From contig JBAGJY010000022.1 in the NCBI GenBank assembly GCA_037034305.1, positions 1 through 64,000 of the forward strand: a stretch of DNA of 64,000 nucleotides, given 5' to 3'. Source of the DNA: Streptantibioticus_A sp037034305 (lineage in GTDB: Bacteria > Actinomycetota > Actinomycetes > Streptomycetales > Streptomycetaceae). Below, in pieces: positions 52,862 through 62,165 of the stretch (position 1 is its first letter; every line of letters starts with the position of its first letter). The translations under genes were made by a program, and so were the position numbers. Below the pieces are notes generated by a model that made no database searches, was not told where the DNA came from, and was given only the letters and a program-made list of their open reading frames with translations.

Positions 52862-54247
52862 ATGCCAGCCGGCATCTTGACGACGCTCGCTGCCGACAAG
52901 CCCGTACTCGACACGGGTCACACCGCGTTCATGCTGATCAGCGCCGCTCTGGTGATGGTGATGACACCAGGGCTCGCCTTCTTCTACGGAGGCATGGTCC
53001 GGGTCAAGAGCGTGCTGAACATGCTGATGATGAGCTTCATCAGCCTCGGCATCATCACCATCTTGTGGACCCTGTTCGGCTTCAGCCTCGCCTTCGGTAC
53101 CGACCACGGCGGTTTCATCGGCGGCACCGACTGGCTGGGCATGCGGCACATAGGGATCACCCAGCTGTGGCCCGGCTACGGCATCCCGATCTACGTGTTC
53201 GCCGTCTTCCAGCTGATGTTCGCGGTGATCACCCCGGCGCTGATCAGCGGTGCGCTGGCGGACCGGGTCAAGTTCACCGCGTGGGCACTGTTCATCACTC
53301 TGTGGGCGATCGTGGTGTACTTCCCGGTCGCGCACTGGGTGTGGGGCACCGGCGGCTGGCTGGCCAAGCTCGGCGTGATCGACTTCGCCGGCGGTACCGC
53401 GGTGCACATCAACGCGGGCGCCGCGGCGCTGGGCGTCATCCTCGTCATCGGCAAGCGGGTCGGCTTCAAGCGCGATCCGTTCCGGCCGCACAACCTGCCG
53501 CTGGTGATGCTCGGCGCGGGACTGCTGTGGTTCGGCTGGTTCGGCTTCAACGCGGGATCCTGGCTGGGCGCTGACGGCGTCGCCGCGGTCGCGTTCACCA
53601 ACACCCAGGTCGCCACCGCCGCCGCCATGCTCGGCTGGCTCGGCTACGAGCGGATCCGGCACGGCTCCTTCACCACCTTGGGCGCCGCGTCCGGTGCGGT
53701 GGCCGGACTGGTCGCCATCACCCCGGCGTGCGGCTCGGTCTCCCCGCTGGGCTCTATAGCGGTCGGCGCGATCGCCGGTGTGGTGTGCGCCTGGGCGGTG
53801 GGGCTGAAGTTCAAACTCGGCTTCGACGACTCCCTCGACGTCGTGGGTGTGCACATGGTCGGCGGCGTCGTCGGCTCGCTGCTGATCGGACTGTTCGCCA
53901 CCGGCGGTGTCGGCCAGACCGCCAAGGGCCTGTTCTACGGCGGCGGGTTCGGCCAGCTCGGCAAGCAGGCCGTCGGTGTCATCTGCGTCCTGCTGTACTC
54001 GCTGGTGGTCTCCGCGGTCCTGGCCAAGGTGATCGACCTGGTGATGGGCTTCAGGGTCAGCGAGGACGACGAGGTCTCCGGCATCGACCAGGCCGAACAC
54101 GCCGAAACCGGTTACGACTTCGCCGGGGTCGGCTCCGCCGCCCGGCTCGTCGGCCTCCCGGTGGCGGCCGAGACCAAGGCGGTCACCGGCAAGAAGAACG
54201 AGACCGCTTCCCCGGCGCAGGCCGCGGAGCCGAAGGTGGACGCATGA
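52862..54247 (+). CDS. amtB: Ammonium transporter
   Basis: A 461-aa Amt/Rh channel with 11 predicted membrane helices. Helix 1 has MTPGLAFFYGGMVRVKS. The twin pore histidines lie in VAHWVWGTGGWLA (about residue 158) and VGVHMVGGVVGSLLIGLF (about 330); DFAGGTAVHINAGAAALGVI is the family signature. ATG with GAGGAGG. It overlaps glnK by 4 bp, the common AmtB-GlnK pairing in which GlnK plugs the channel when nitrogen is plentiful. Confidence 0.98.
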   Translation: MPAGILTTLAADKPVLDTGHTAFMLISAALVMVMTPGLAFFYGGMVRVKSVLNMLMMSFISLGIITILWTLFGFSLAFGTDHGGFIGGTDWLGMRHIGITQLWPGYGIPIYVFAVFQLMFAVITPALISGALADRVKFTAWALFITLWAIVVYFPVAHWVWGTGGWLAKLGVIDFAGGTAVHINAGAAALGVILVIGKRVGFKRDPFRPHNLPLVMLGAGLLWFGWFGFNAGSWLGADGVAAVAFTNTQVATAAAMLGWLGYERIRHGSFTTLGAASGAVAGLVAITPACGSVSPLGSIAVGAIAGVVCAWAVGLKFKLGFDDSLDVVGVHMVGGVVGSLLIGLFATGGVGQTAKGLFYGGGFGQLGKQAVGVICVLLYSLVVSAVLAKVIDLVMGFRVSEDDEVSGIDQAEHAETGYDFAGVGSAARLVGLPVAAETKAVTGKKNETASPAQAAEPKVDA

Positions 54248-54582
54248 AACTCATCACCGCAGTCATCAAGCCACACCGCCTCGACGAGGTGAAGTCCGCC
54301 CTCCAGGACTTCGGCGTACAGGGCCTGACCGTCACCGAGGCCAGCGGCTACGGCCGCCAGCGCGGCCACACCGAGGTCTACCGCGGCGCCGAGTACACCG
54401 TCGACCTGGTGCCCAAGATCCGCATAGAGGTCCTGGTGGAGGACGCCGACGCCGACGGGCTGATCGACGTCCTGGTGAAGGCCGCCAGGACCGGCAAGAT
54501 CGGCGACGGCAAGGTGTGGAGCGTCCCCGTGGACACCACGGTCCGGGTACGGACCGGCGAGCGCGGCCCGGACGCCCTGTAG
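54244..54582 (+). CDS. glnK: PII nitrogen regulatory protein
   Basis: A 112-aa PII signal protein. The T-loop is YGRQRGHTEVYRGAEYTVDL with Tyr51 in place; in Streptomyces this tyrosine is adenylylated by GlnD under nitrogen limitation. The B-loop TGKIGDGKVWSVPV and C-loop VRVRTGERG bind ATP/ADP and 2-oxoglutarate. The ATG overlaps the amtB stop. Confidence 0.98.
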   Translation: MKLITAVIKPHRLDEVKSALQDFGVQGLTVTEASGYGRQRGHTEVYRGAEYTVDLVPKIRIEVLVEDADADGLIDVLVKAARTGKIGDGKVWSVPVDTTVRVRTGERGPDAL

Positions 54583-54641
54583 GGCCGCTCGGACGACTCG
54601 CCCTGGACGATGCGGAACCGCGCCTGGCATTGGGAGACCGT

Positions 54642-57098
54642 ATGACCGACCGTGCCGTCCCGGAGGCTTCCGGGACACCTCACCGTGTACCGGACGGCGC
54701 ACGGTCGCCCGACGCCGGGTACGCGGCGGCCCGGCTGGCCCTGCTCAACGACGAGGGCCAGCCGGGGCCGTCGCGCCGTGCCACGCTCGCCGGGCTCACC
54801 GACCGCTGGCTCGCCGCACTCTTCCCCGACCGGCCCACCGGTACCGCGCTCGTCGCCGTCGGCGGCTACGGACGCGGCGAACTCTCCCCGCGCAGCGACC
54901 TCGACCTGCTGCTGCTGCACGATGGCACGGCCGCCCCCGGCGAGGTCTCCGCGCTCGCCGACCGCCTGTGGTACCCGGTGTGGGACCTCGGACTGGCCCT
55001 GGACCACTCGGTGCGCACCCCCGCCGAGGCCCGCAGGACCGCCGAGGACGACCTGAAGGTGCAGCTCGGCCTGCTCGACGCCCGGCACATCGCAGGCGAC
55101 CCGGCGATCACCGCGAACCTGCGCACCGCCGTACTCGCTGACTGGCGCGCGCAGGCTCCCAAGCGGCTGCCCGAACTGCACGAGCTGTGTCTGCAACGGG
55201 CCGCCCGCCAGGGCGAGTTGGCCCATCTGCTGGAACCCGACCTGAAGGAGGCGCGCGGCGGACTGCGGGACGCCACCGTGCTGCGCGCCGTCGCCGCCTC
55301 CTGGCTGGCCGACGCCCCGCGCGACGGCCTGGCCGACGCCCGTACCCGGCTGCTGGACACCCGCGACGCCCTGCACCTGGTCACCGGCCGCGCCACCGAC
55401 CGGCTCAGCCTCCAGGAGCAGGACCAAGTGGCCACCCGGCTGGGCGTGTTGGACGCCGACACACTGCTGCGGCAGGTGTACGAGGCGGCCCGCACGGTGG
55501 CGTACGCGAGCGACGTGACCTGGCGGGCGGTCGGCCGGGTGCTGCGGGCGCGGTCGGCGCGGCCCCGCAAGCGGTTCCTGGGGCGCGGGCGGGTGGAGCC
55601 GGTGAGTGTGGAGCGCACCCCGCTGGCCGAGGGCGTGGTGGAGCAGGAGGGCGAGGCGGTGCTGGCCCGCACCGCCCGGCCGGAGCGCGACCCGGTGCTG
55701 CCGCTGCGCGCGGCGGCCGCCGCCGCCCAGGCGGGACTGCCGCTCTCACTGCCCGCGGTACGGGCGCTGGCGGCCGCCGCGCCCGCGCTGCCGGTGCCGT
55801 GGCCCGCGGAGGCGCGTGAGCAACTGGTGACGTTGCTCGGCGCGGGCCAGGCCACGGTACCGGTGTGGGAGGCGCTGGAGGCCGAGGACCTGATCACCCG
55901 GCTGCTGCCGGACTGGGAGCGGGTGCGCTGCCGCCCGCAGCGAAACCCCGTACACCGCTGGACGGTTGACCGGCACCTGGTCGAAACCGCCGTCCAGGCC
56001 GCCGGGTTGACCCGTCAGGTCGGCCGCCCCGACCTGCTGCTGATCGGCGCGCTGCTGCACGACATCGGCAAGGGCTGGCCGGGCGACCACAGTGTGGCGG
56101 GCGAGGTCATCGCCCGGGACGTGGCCGCCCGCCTGGGCTTCGGGCGCGCCGACGCCGACACCCTCGCCCTGCTGGTGCGGCACCATCTGCTGCTGATCGA
56201 GACGGCGACCCGGCGCGACCTGGACGACCCGGCCACCGTCGAGTCGGTGGCCAAGACGGTCCGGTCCGTGGAGTGCCTCGACCTGCTGCACGCGCTGACT
56301 CAGGCCGACGCGCTGGCCACTGGACCGGCGGCGTGGAGCGGCTGGCGGGCGTCGCTCGTCGCCGACCTGGTGCGCCGGGTGGCGGGAGTGCTGGCGGGCG
56401 AGGCGCCAGCGGGCCCGCCGACCCGGGGGCTGTCGGCCGAGGAGGAGCGGCTGGCGATCGAGGCGGCACGCACCGGCGCCGCGGTGCTGGCGCTGCGGGC
56501 CGAGTCGGAGCCGGTGGCGGAGGACGGCACCGAGCCGGTCGGCGTGGAACTGCTGCTGGCGGTGCCGGACCGGCCCGGGCTGCTGCCCGCGGCGGCGGGC
56601 GTGCTGGCGCTGCACCGGCTGACGGTGCGCGCGGCGGACCTGCGCACCGCGGACCCGATCGGGGTGGGCCCGGTGACCCTGCTCAGCTGGCGGGTCGCAG
56701 CCGAGTTCGGCGCGCTGCCCGAAGTGGCCCGGCTGCGGGCCGACTTCGCGCGGGCCTTCGACGGCTCGCTGGACATCGCCTCCCGGCTGGCGGAGCGCGA
56801 GGCCGCGTATCCGCGCCGCAGGGGCGTTCCGGCGCCGCCGCCGAGGGTGACGGTGGTCGGCGGCACCTCCGAGGTGGCCACCGTGATCGAGGTCCGGGCG
56901 CAGGACGCGCCGGGACTGCTGCACCGGATCGGCCGCGCCCTGGAGGACGCGGCCGGGGTGGCGGTGCGCTCGGCGCGGATCAGCACACTGGGCGCCAACG
57001 CGGTGGACGCGTTCTACGTCGTCGGCCCCGACGGCGCCCCGCTCCCGGCCGAGCGGGCGGCCGAGGTGGCCCGGGAGCTGGAGGCGGCGCTGGGGTGA
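54642..57098 (+). CDS. glnD: PII uridylyl/adenylyltransferase GlnD
   Basis: An 818-aa bifunctional nitrogen sensor. The N-terminal nucleotidyltransferase has GGYGRGELSPRSDLDLLLLH (residues 73-92) with the catalytic DxD; the HD deaminase/hydrolase motif is LLHDIGKG (about 471-478); two C-terminal ACT domains (about 630-700 and 745-815) bind glutamine. It modifies GlnK; in Streptomyces the modification is adenylylation. ATG at 54642, 59 bp after glnK; the longer open frame upstream is antisense or overlapping only by chance. Confidence 0.97.
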   Translation: MTDRAVPEASGTPHRVPDGARSPDAGYAAARLALLNDEGQPGPSRRATLAGLTDRWLAALFPDRPTGTALVAVGGYGRGELSPRSDLDLLLLHDGTAAPGEVSALADRLWYPVWDLGLALDHSVRTPAEARRTAEDDLKVQLGLLDARHIAGDPAITANLRTAVLADWRAQAPKRLPELHELCLQRAARQGELAHLLEPDLKEARGGLRDATVLRAVAASWLADAPRDGLADARTRLLDTRDALHLVTGRATDRLSLQEQDQVATRLGVLDADTLLRQVYEAARTVAYASDVTWRAVGRVLRARSARPRKRFLGRGRVEPVSVERTPLAEGVVEQEGEAVLARTARPERDPVLPLRAAAAAAQAGLPLSLPAVRALAAAAPALPVPWPAEAREQLVTLLGAGQATVPVWEALEAEDLITRLLPDWERVRCRPQRNPVHRWTVDRHLVETAVQAAGLTRQVGRPDLLLIGALLHDIGKGWPGDHSVAGEVIARDVAARLGFGRADADTLALLVRHHLLLIETATRRDLDDPATVESVAKTVRSVECLDLLHALTQADALATGPAAWSGWRASLVADLVRRVAGVLAGEAPAGPPTRGLSAEEERLAIEAARTGAAVLALRAESEPVAEDGTEPVGVELLLAVPDRPGLLPAAAGVLALHRLTVRAADLRTADPIGVGPVTLLSWRVAAEFGALPEVARLRADFARAFDGSLDIASRLAEREAAYPRRRGVPAPPPRVTVVGGTSEVATVIEVRAQDAPGLLHRIGRALEDAAGVAVRSARISTLGANAVDAFYVVGPDGAPLPAERAAEVARELEAALG

Positions 57099-57105
57099 CG
57101 CCCGG

Positions 57106-57690
57106 TTACCTGGCTCCGCGACGGGGGAAGTCGCCGGTGGCGATGTCGATGGCCCGGCCGTCCGCGAGACGCAGTTCCACGTGCTCCCCGAAAGGGATCT
57201 CCGTACGCTCGGCATACCCCGTTGGCGTCGGGCCTTCGAGCAAAGTGCACAACTGCTTGAACGGATCGATGATCAAGTACGTGGGGATGCCGAAGCGCCC
57301 GTACTTGGCGACCTTCGTCAGGTAGTCGTTGACGTCATTCTCGACCGAGACGAACTCGACCGCGGCAAGCACGTTTGTGCACACGTACCTGTTGCCGTGC
57401 CGTACGGCGTCCGCGTCGAGGATGGCGATGTCCGGCGCGAAGGACGTCTCGCCGGGGAAGTCCACGAACACGTCCGACGCGGTCTTCACGGACTTGCCGT
57501 GTTGATCGCGAATCTGGCTGCGGACATCGAAGATCGTATCGTCCTGGTCGGGCCCCTGCGGGGTCATGATCACCCTTCCGTCGACGATGTCGATGACATA
57601 GCCCTCGGTCTTGATGTCCGCATGCGGGTTGGTACGCAGGTCGTCCAGGATCGACATGAGCACTTCCTCGGTGTTCGACGACGCCGTCAT
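57106..57690 (-). CDS. Uma2 family (DUF820) endonuclease-like protein
   Basis: A 194-aa restriction-endonuclease-like protein. Uma2 hallmarks are VIDIVDGRVIMTPQGPDQDD near the N-terminus, the catalytic-type FAPDIAILD, AVEFVSVEND and KVAKYGRFGIPTYLIIDP (a PD-(D/E)xK fold). Such proteins are abundant in Streptomyces and Cyanobacteria with largely unknown roles. The ATG at 57690 (MTASSNTEEV) is chosen; an ATG 15 bp upstream or at 57657 is possible. It is convergent with glnD (7-bp gap) and divergent from ffh. Confidence 0.9.
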   Translation of the reverse strand: MTASSNTEEVLMSILDDLRTNPHADIKTEGYVIDIVDGRVIMTPQGPDQDDTIFDVRSQIRDQHGKSVKTASDVFVDFPGETSFAPDIAILDADAVRHGNRYVCTNVLAAVEFVSVENDVNDYLTKVAKYGRFGIPTYLIIDPFKQLCTLLEGPTPTGYAERTEIPFGEHVELRLADGRAIDIATGDFPRRGAR

Positions 57691-57829
57691 TGTCCCATGC
57701 GGCATGGGTCGCCGTCCTGGAGATCCAGCCCGGGTGCGGCCTTCGTACGCGGTGGATACCGTACCTGGACGGTCCGGATACCCTGGAGGGCGATATCCGC
57801 CTGCCGCCGACCCGAGGACCCGCGACGCC

Positions 57830-59374
57830 GTGTTCGACACTCTCTCCGATCGCCTCGCAGCGACCTTCAAGAACCTCCGGGGCAAGGGCCGCCTGACCGA
57901 GGCGGACATCGACGCCACCGCGCGTGAGATCCGCATCGCGCTGCTGGAGGCGGACGTCGCGCTGCCCGCGGTCCGCGCGTTCATCAAGCAGGTCAAGGAG
58001 CGGGCGCTCGGGGCCGAGGTCTCGCAGGCGCTCAACCCGGCCCAGCAGGTCATCAAGATCGTCAACGAGGAGCTGATCGGCATCCTCGGTGGCGAGACCC
58101 GCCGCCTGCGGTTCGCCAAGACCCCGCCCACCGTGATCATGCTGGCCGGTCTCCAGGGCGCCGGTAAGACCACGCTCGCCGGAAAGCTCGGCCGCTGGCT
58201 CAAGGGCCAGGGGCACACCCCGATGCTGGTCGCCTGTGACCTGCAGCGCCCGAACGCGGTCAACCAGCTCGCGGTCGTCGCCGAGCGCGCGGGCGTCGCG
58301 GTCTACGCGCCCGAGCCGGGCAACGGCGTCGGCGACCCGGTGAAGGTCGCCAAGGACTCCATCGAGTACGCCCGCGCCAAGCAGCACGACGTGGTCATCG
58401 TCGACACCGCGGGCCGCCTGGGCATCGACCAGGAGCTGATGCGGCAGGCCGCGGACATCCGCGACGCGGTCAGCCCGGACGAGATCCTGTTCGTCCTCGA
58501 CGCCATGATCGGCCAGGACGCGGTCAACACCGCCCAGTCCTTCCTCGACGGCGTCGGCTTCGACGGCGTGGTGCTCTCCAAGCTCGACGGCGACGCACGC
58601 GGTGGCGCCGCCCTGTCGGTGGCGCACGTCACCGGCAAGCAGATCATGTTCGCCTCCAACGGCGAGAAGCTGGACGACTTCGACGCGTTCCACCCGGACC
58701 GCATGGCGTCCCGCATCCTGGGCATGGGCGATGTGCTCAGCCTGATCGAGAAGGCCGAGCAGACCTTCAGCCAGGCCGAGGCCGAGAAGATGGCGGCCAA
58801 GCTGGCGAAGGGCCCCAAGGAGTTCACCCTCGACGACTTCCTCCAGCAGATGGAGCAGGTCCGCAAGATGGGCTCGATCTCCAAGCTGCTCGGCATGCTG
58901 CCGGGGATGAACCAGATCAAGGACCAGATCAACAACCTCGACGAGCGGGACGTGGACCGCACCGCCGCGATCATCAAGTCGATGACCCCGGCCGAGCGCA
59001 CCGACCCGACGATCATCAACGGCTCGCGCCGGGCCCGTATCGCCCGCGGCTCGGGCGTCGAGGTGGGCGCGGTCAAGAACCTGGTGGAGCGGTTCTTCGA
59101 CGCCCGCAAGATGATGTCCCGCATGGCTCAGGGCGGCATGCCGGGGATGCCCGGGATGCCGGGCATGCCGGGCCTGGGGGGTGGCGCCCGCAACAAGAAG
59201 AAGACCAAGCCCGCCAAGGGCAAGCAGCGCAGCGGCAACCCGATGAAGCGCAAGGCCGACGAGGCCGCGGCCGCCGCCCGCCGCGAGCAGCAGGCCGACA
59301 GCCCCTTCGGCCTCCCGGCGGGAGGCGACGGCAAGTTCGAACTGCCCGACGAGTTCAAGAAGTTCATGGGCTGA
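57830..59374 (+). CDS. ffh: Signal recognition particle protein Ffh
   Basis: A 514-aa SRP54 GTPase that binds signal sequences and 4.5S RNA. NG domain: LAGLQGAGKTTLAGKLGRWL (about residues 103-122), then DLQRPNAVNQL, DTAGRLGIDQELM and SKLDGDARGGAALS. The M domain with LLGMLPGMNQIKDQ and IINGSRRARIARGSG follows. A Met/Gly/Pro stretch (GGMPGMPGMPGMPG) at about 433-446 comes from 9-bp repeats at 59138-59172. GTG at 57830 fits the conserved MFDTLSDRLAATFKNLRGKG start. Confidence 0.98.
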   Translation: MFDTLSDRLAATFKNLRGKGRLTEADIDATAREIRIALLEADVALPAVRAFIKQVKERALGAEVSQALNPAQQVIKIVNEELIGILGGETRRLRFAKTPPTVIMLAGLQGAGKTTLAGKLGRWLKGQGHTPMLVACDLQRPNAVNQLAVVAERAGVAVYAPEPGNGVGDPVKVAKDSIEYARAKQHDVVIVDTAGRLGIDQELMRQAADIRDAVSPDEILFVLDAMIGQDAVNTAQSFLDGVGFDGVVLSKLDGDARGGAALSVAHVTGKQIMFASNGEKLDDFDAFHPDRMASRILGMGDVLSLIEKAEQTFSQAEAEKMAAKLAKGPKEFTLDDFLQQMEQVRKMGSISKLLGMLPGMNQIKDQINNLDERDVDRTAAIIKSMTPAERTDPTIINGSRRARIARGSGVEVGAVKNLVERFFDARKMMSRMAQGGMPGMPGMPGMPGLGGGARNKKKTKPAKGKQRSGNPMKRKADEAAAAARREQQADSPFGLPAGGDGKFELPDEFKKFMG

Positions 59375-59397
59375 CCCGGGGGCCGCGGCAGATCACC

Positions 59398-60015
59398 ATG
59401 CGAGTTCACATCAGGCCGCCACGGCCGTCGGACGCGACGGCCTACGCCGAGGCCGTCGTGCGGTCCGCCGAGCACATCGGCCGCTGGAACCCGGTCGACC
59501 CGGACGGCTTCGGCGAACTGCTGCGCAACCAGGGGTCGACGCTCCAGACGTTCCTGGTGATCAACGACGAGGACGGCGGCATCGTCGGCAAGTGCAACGT
59601 CGCCAACATCGTGCGCGGCCGGTTCCGCAACGGCTCCCTCGGCTACGACTCGTACCTGCCGTACGCGGGCACCGGCCGGATGACCGAGGGCATGCGGCAG
59701 GTGATCGACCGGTGCTTCTCCCACCCGGCGCCCACCACCCTCGGCGCAGGCCCTGCGGGCCGCGGCGCCGACCCGCCGTCACCCACCAGCCTCGGCGCAG
59801 GGCCTTCGGGCCGCGGCGCCGACACCGCGCCGGGCGGCCTGGGCCTGCACCGGCTGGAGATCAACATCCAGCCGGACAACGTCCGCTCCATCGCGCTGGC
59901 CAAGCGGCTCGGGTTCCGGCACGAGGGCTTCTCACCCCGGATGCTCTACATCAACGACGCCTGGCGGGACCACGAGCGGTTCGCGCTCACCGCCGAGGAG
60001 TGGCCCGGCCTGTGA
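59398..60015 (+). CDS. GNAT N-acetyltransferase (RimJ/RimL-like) with a repeat-derived insert
   Basis: A 205-aa acetyltransferase resembling ribosomal-protein or antibiotic N-acetyltransferases. It opens with MRVHIRPPRPSDATAYAEAV, and the acetyl-CoA-binding region YLPYAGTGRMTEGMRQVIDR (about residues 82-101) is followed later by GLHRLEINIQPDNVRSIALA and KRLGFRHEGF. Between these parts sits an insert of about 32 residues holding PTTLGAGPAGRGAD and PTSLGAGPSGRGAD. Relatives of this type are about 170 residues as I recall. The insert falls in the loop before strand 5. ATG start 23 bp after the ffh stop. Confidence 0.9.
   Translation: MRVHIRPPRPSDATAYAEAVVRSAEHIGRWNPVDPDGFGELLRNQGSTLQTFLVINDEDGGIVGKCNVANIVRGRFRNGSLGYDSYLPYAGTGRMTEGMRQVIDRCFSHPAPTTLGAGPAGRGADPPSPTSLGAGPSGRGADTAPGGLGLHRLEINIQPDNVRSIALAKRLGFRHEGFSPRMLYINDAWRDHERFALTAEEWPGL
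59731..59823 (+). repeat. Two 42-bp repeats in frame within the acetyltransferase gene
   Basis: Copies at 59731-59772 and 59782-59823, spaced exactly 51 bp (17 codons) apart. Each carries AGGCCCTGCGGGCCGC or a close variant. The sequence is related to the 56-bp tandem repeat before nsdA (shared CCCACC, ACCCTC, GGCCCTG and GGGCCGC blocks). It is preserved in frame and translated. Confidence 0.9.
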
Positions 60016-60085
60016 GCCGTCGCGGACCTGGACGTTCCGGGTCGGCGTCCCGCCGCCTGTCAGTCCTTGTCCGTATGGTCGAACC

Positions 60086-62014
60086 ATGAGCAACTCCGTA
60101 CCGCCCCGACAGAGCCCGGACAAGCCGTGGCGGTCGGAGGGCGCGCCCCCGCCGCCCCCGCCGCAGCGGCCGCGCCGCCGGCTGGGCGGCTGGGGCGGCA
60201 TGATCCTCGCCGCGCTGGCCGTCTTCCTGATCACCGACGCACTGCTGTCGTTCTTCGGCGGCCCGACGAGCCAGCCGATCTCGTACACCGAGTTCAGCAA
60301 GCAGCTCGGCGCGGGCAACATCACCAAGATCTACGCCAAGGGCGACGCGATCCAGGGCGAACTGCGCAGCAGCGCGCCGGTCCCGTCGGGCAAGGGCACC
60401 TACAAGAACTTCGACACCCAGCGCCCGGCCTTCGCCGACGACAAGCTCTGGTCCCAGCTGACCAAGCACAACGTCACCGTCACCGCCGAACCCGTCGTCC
60501 AGCAGCGCAGCTTCCTCGCCAACCTGCTGCTCTCCCTGGCGCCCATGCTGCTGCTGGTGGCGCTGTGGATCATCATCGCGCGGCGGATGAGCGGCGCGCT
60601 CGGCGGCGGCCTCGGCGCACTGGGCCGCAAGGCCCCGCCCAAGCCGGTGGTGCACGAGGAGGGCAAGCGCACCACCTTCGACGACGTCGCCGGGATCGAC
60701 GAGGTCGAGGCCGAGCTGAGCGAGGTCGTCGACTTCCTCAAGCGGCCCGACGCCTACCGCAGGCTGGGCGCCCGGATGCCGCGCGGCGTGCTGCTCGCCG
60801 GACCGCCCGGCACCGGCAAGACACTGCTGGCGCGCGCCGTGGCGGGCGAGGCCGACGTGCCGTTCTTCTCCGCCTCGGCCTCCGAGTTCATCGAGATGAT
60901 CGTCGGCGTCGGCGCCAGCCGGGTGCGCGAGCTGTTCAACGAGGCCCGAAAGGTCGCCCCCGCGATCATCTTCATCGACGAGATCGACACCATCGGCCGG
61001 GCCCGCGGCAGCGGCAGCGTGATGGGCGGCCACGACGAGCGCGAGCAGACACTCAACCAGATCCTCACCGAGATGGACGGCTTCTCCGGCTCGGAGGGCG
61101 TCGTCGTGCTCGCCGCCACCAACCGCGCCGACGTCCTCGACCCCGCGCTGCTGCGGCCCGGCCGCTTCGACCGCACCGTGCAGGTCAGCCCACCGGACCG
61201 GGCCGGACGGGAGGCGATCTTGCGCATCCACACTCGTGACGTGCCGCTCGGCCCCCAGGTCGACCTCGCCCAGGTCGCCCGCACCACCCCCGGCATGACC
61301 GGCGCGGAACTTGCCAACCTCGCCAACGAGGCGGCCCTGCTCGCCGTCAAGCGCAACCTGGACGCGGTCGGGCAGCCGGAGCTGTCCGACGCCTTGGAGA
61401 AGGTCCAACTCGGCGCCGAGCGGCCCCTGGTGATGCCCTACGAGGAACGGCGGCGCACCGCCTACCACGAGAGCGGACACGCGCTGCTCGGCATGCTGCA
61501 ACCGGGCGCGGACCCGGTCCGCAAGGTCACCATCGTGCCGCGCGGACGGGCGCTCGGCGTCACCTTGTCCACCCCGGACGCCGACCGCTACGCCTACACC
61601 GAGGAGTACCTGCGCGGCCGGATCATCGGCGCCCTCGGCGGCATGGCCGCCGAGCAGACGGTCTTCGGCGTCGTCACCACCGGCGCCGAGAGCGACCTGG
61701 AACAGGTGACCAACATCGTGCGCGGCATGGTCGCCCGCTGGGGGATGAGCGAACGCATCGGCCGCCTCACCGCCCTGCCGCAGGACGCCCAGCAGGCCTA
61801 CGGGCTGGCCGCCGCGCCGGGCACCCTCGACGCGGTCGACGCGGAGATGCGGCGCATCGTGGACGAGTGCTACGAGCACGCGTGCCACCTGCTCACCGAG
61901 CACCGGCCCCAACTCGACGCGCTCGCCGAGGCGTTGCTGGAACGCGAGACGCTGGAGGAGGACGAGGCGTACCGCACGGCGGGCATCCCGCGCCCGGAAC
62001 GCGCGGACAGCTGA
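60086..62014 (+). CDS. FtsH-family membrane AAA+ metalloprotease
   Basis: A 642-aa FtsH-like protease. A Pro-rich cytoplasmic N-terminus (EGAPPPPPPQRPRRR), TM1 (about 36-58), an external domain, TM2 (about 143-165), then the AAA module: Walker A LLAGPPGTGKTLLARAV (about 236-252), Walker B IIFIDEIDTIGRARG, SRH NRADVLDPALLRPGRFDRTV. The zinc motif is HESGH (about 462-466), with the third ligand in GAESDLEQVT. It is a paralogue of the classical FtsH, which would be encoded elsewhere. ATG at 60086; TATGGT ends 6 nt upstream, so the transcript may be leaderless. Confidence 0.95.
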   Translation: MSNSVPPRQSPDKPWRSEGAPPPPPPQRPRRRLGGWGGMILAALAVFLITDALLSFFGGPTSQPISYTEFSKQLGAGNITKIYAKGDAIQGELRSSAPVPSGKGTYKNFDTQRPAFADDKLWSQLTKHNVTVTAEPVVQQRSFLANLLLSLAPMLLLVALWIIIARRMSGALGGGLGALGRKAPPKPVVHEEGKRTTFDDVAGIDEVEAELSEVVDFLKRPDAYRRLGARMPRGVLLAGPPGTGKTLLARAVAGEADVPFFSASASEFIEMIVGVGASRVRELFNEARKVAPAIIFIDEIDTIGRARGSGSVMGGHDEREQTLNQILTEMDGFSGSEGVVVLAATNRADVLDPALLRPGRFDRTVQVSPPDRAGREAILRIHTRDVPLGPQVDLAQVARTTPGMTGAELANLANEAALLAVKRNLDAVGQPELSDALEKVQLGAERPLVMPYEERRRTAYHESGHALLGMLQPGADPVRKVTIVPRGRALGVTLSTPDADRYAYTEEYLRGRIIGALGGMAAEQTVFGVVTTGAESDLEQVTNIVRGMVARWGMSERIGRLTALPQDAQQAYGLAAAPGTLDAVDAEMRRIVDECYEHACHLLTEHRPQLDALAEALLERETLEEDEAYRTAGIPRPERADS

Positions 62015-62030
62015 GTCCCGCGGTCGCCCA

Positions 62031-62047
62031 GCGGCCCGTCGGGCCGC
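62031..62047 (+). terminator. Short hairpin after the FtsH-like gene
   Basis: GCGGCCC and GGGCCGC around GTC, 16 bp beyond the stop. A G/C-rich hairpin without a T run; it shares the GGCCC/GGGCC core with the repeats nearby. Confidence 0.5.
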
Positions 62048-62165
62048 GTTCGCCGGTCACGGCCGCCCCACCGCCGCCGGACCACGCCGTCACGGCCGCC
62101 GTGCGCCGCGGCCGGACCTTCCCCGCGCCGAAGCGGAACGCGAGCGCCGCGGGCGGCGCCCGCGC

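Noticed and set aside
54516..54641. Upstream extension of glnD
   Set aside because: The codons overlap the end of glnK in another frame. ATG at 54642 is the better start.
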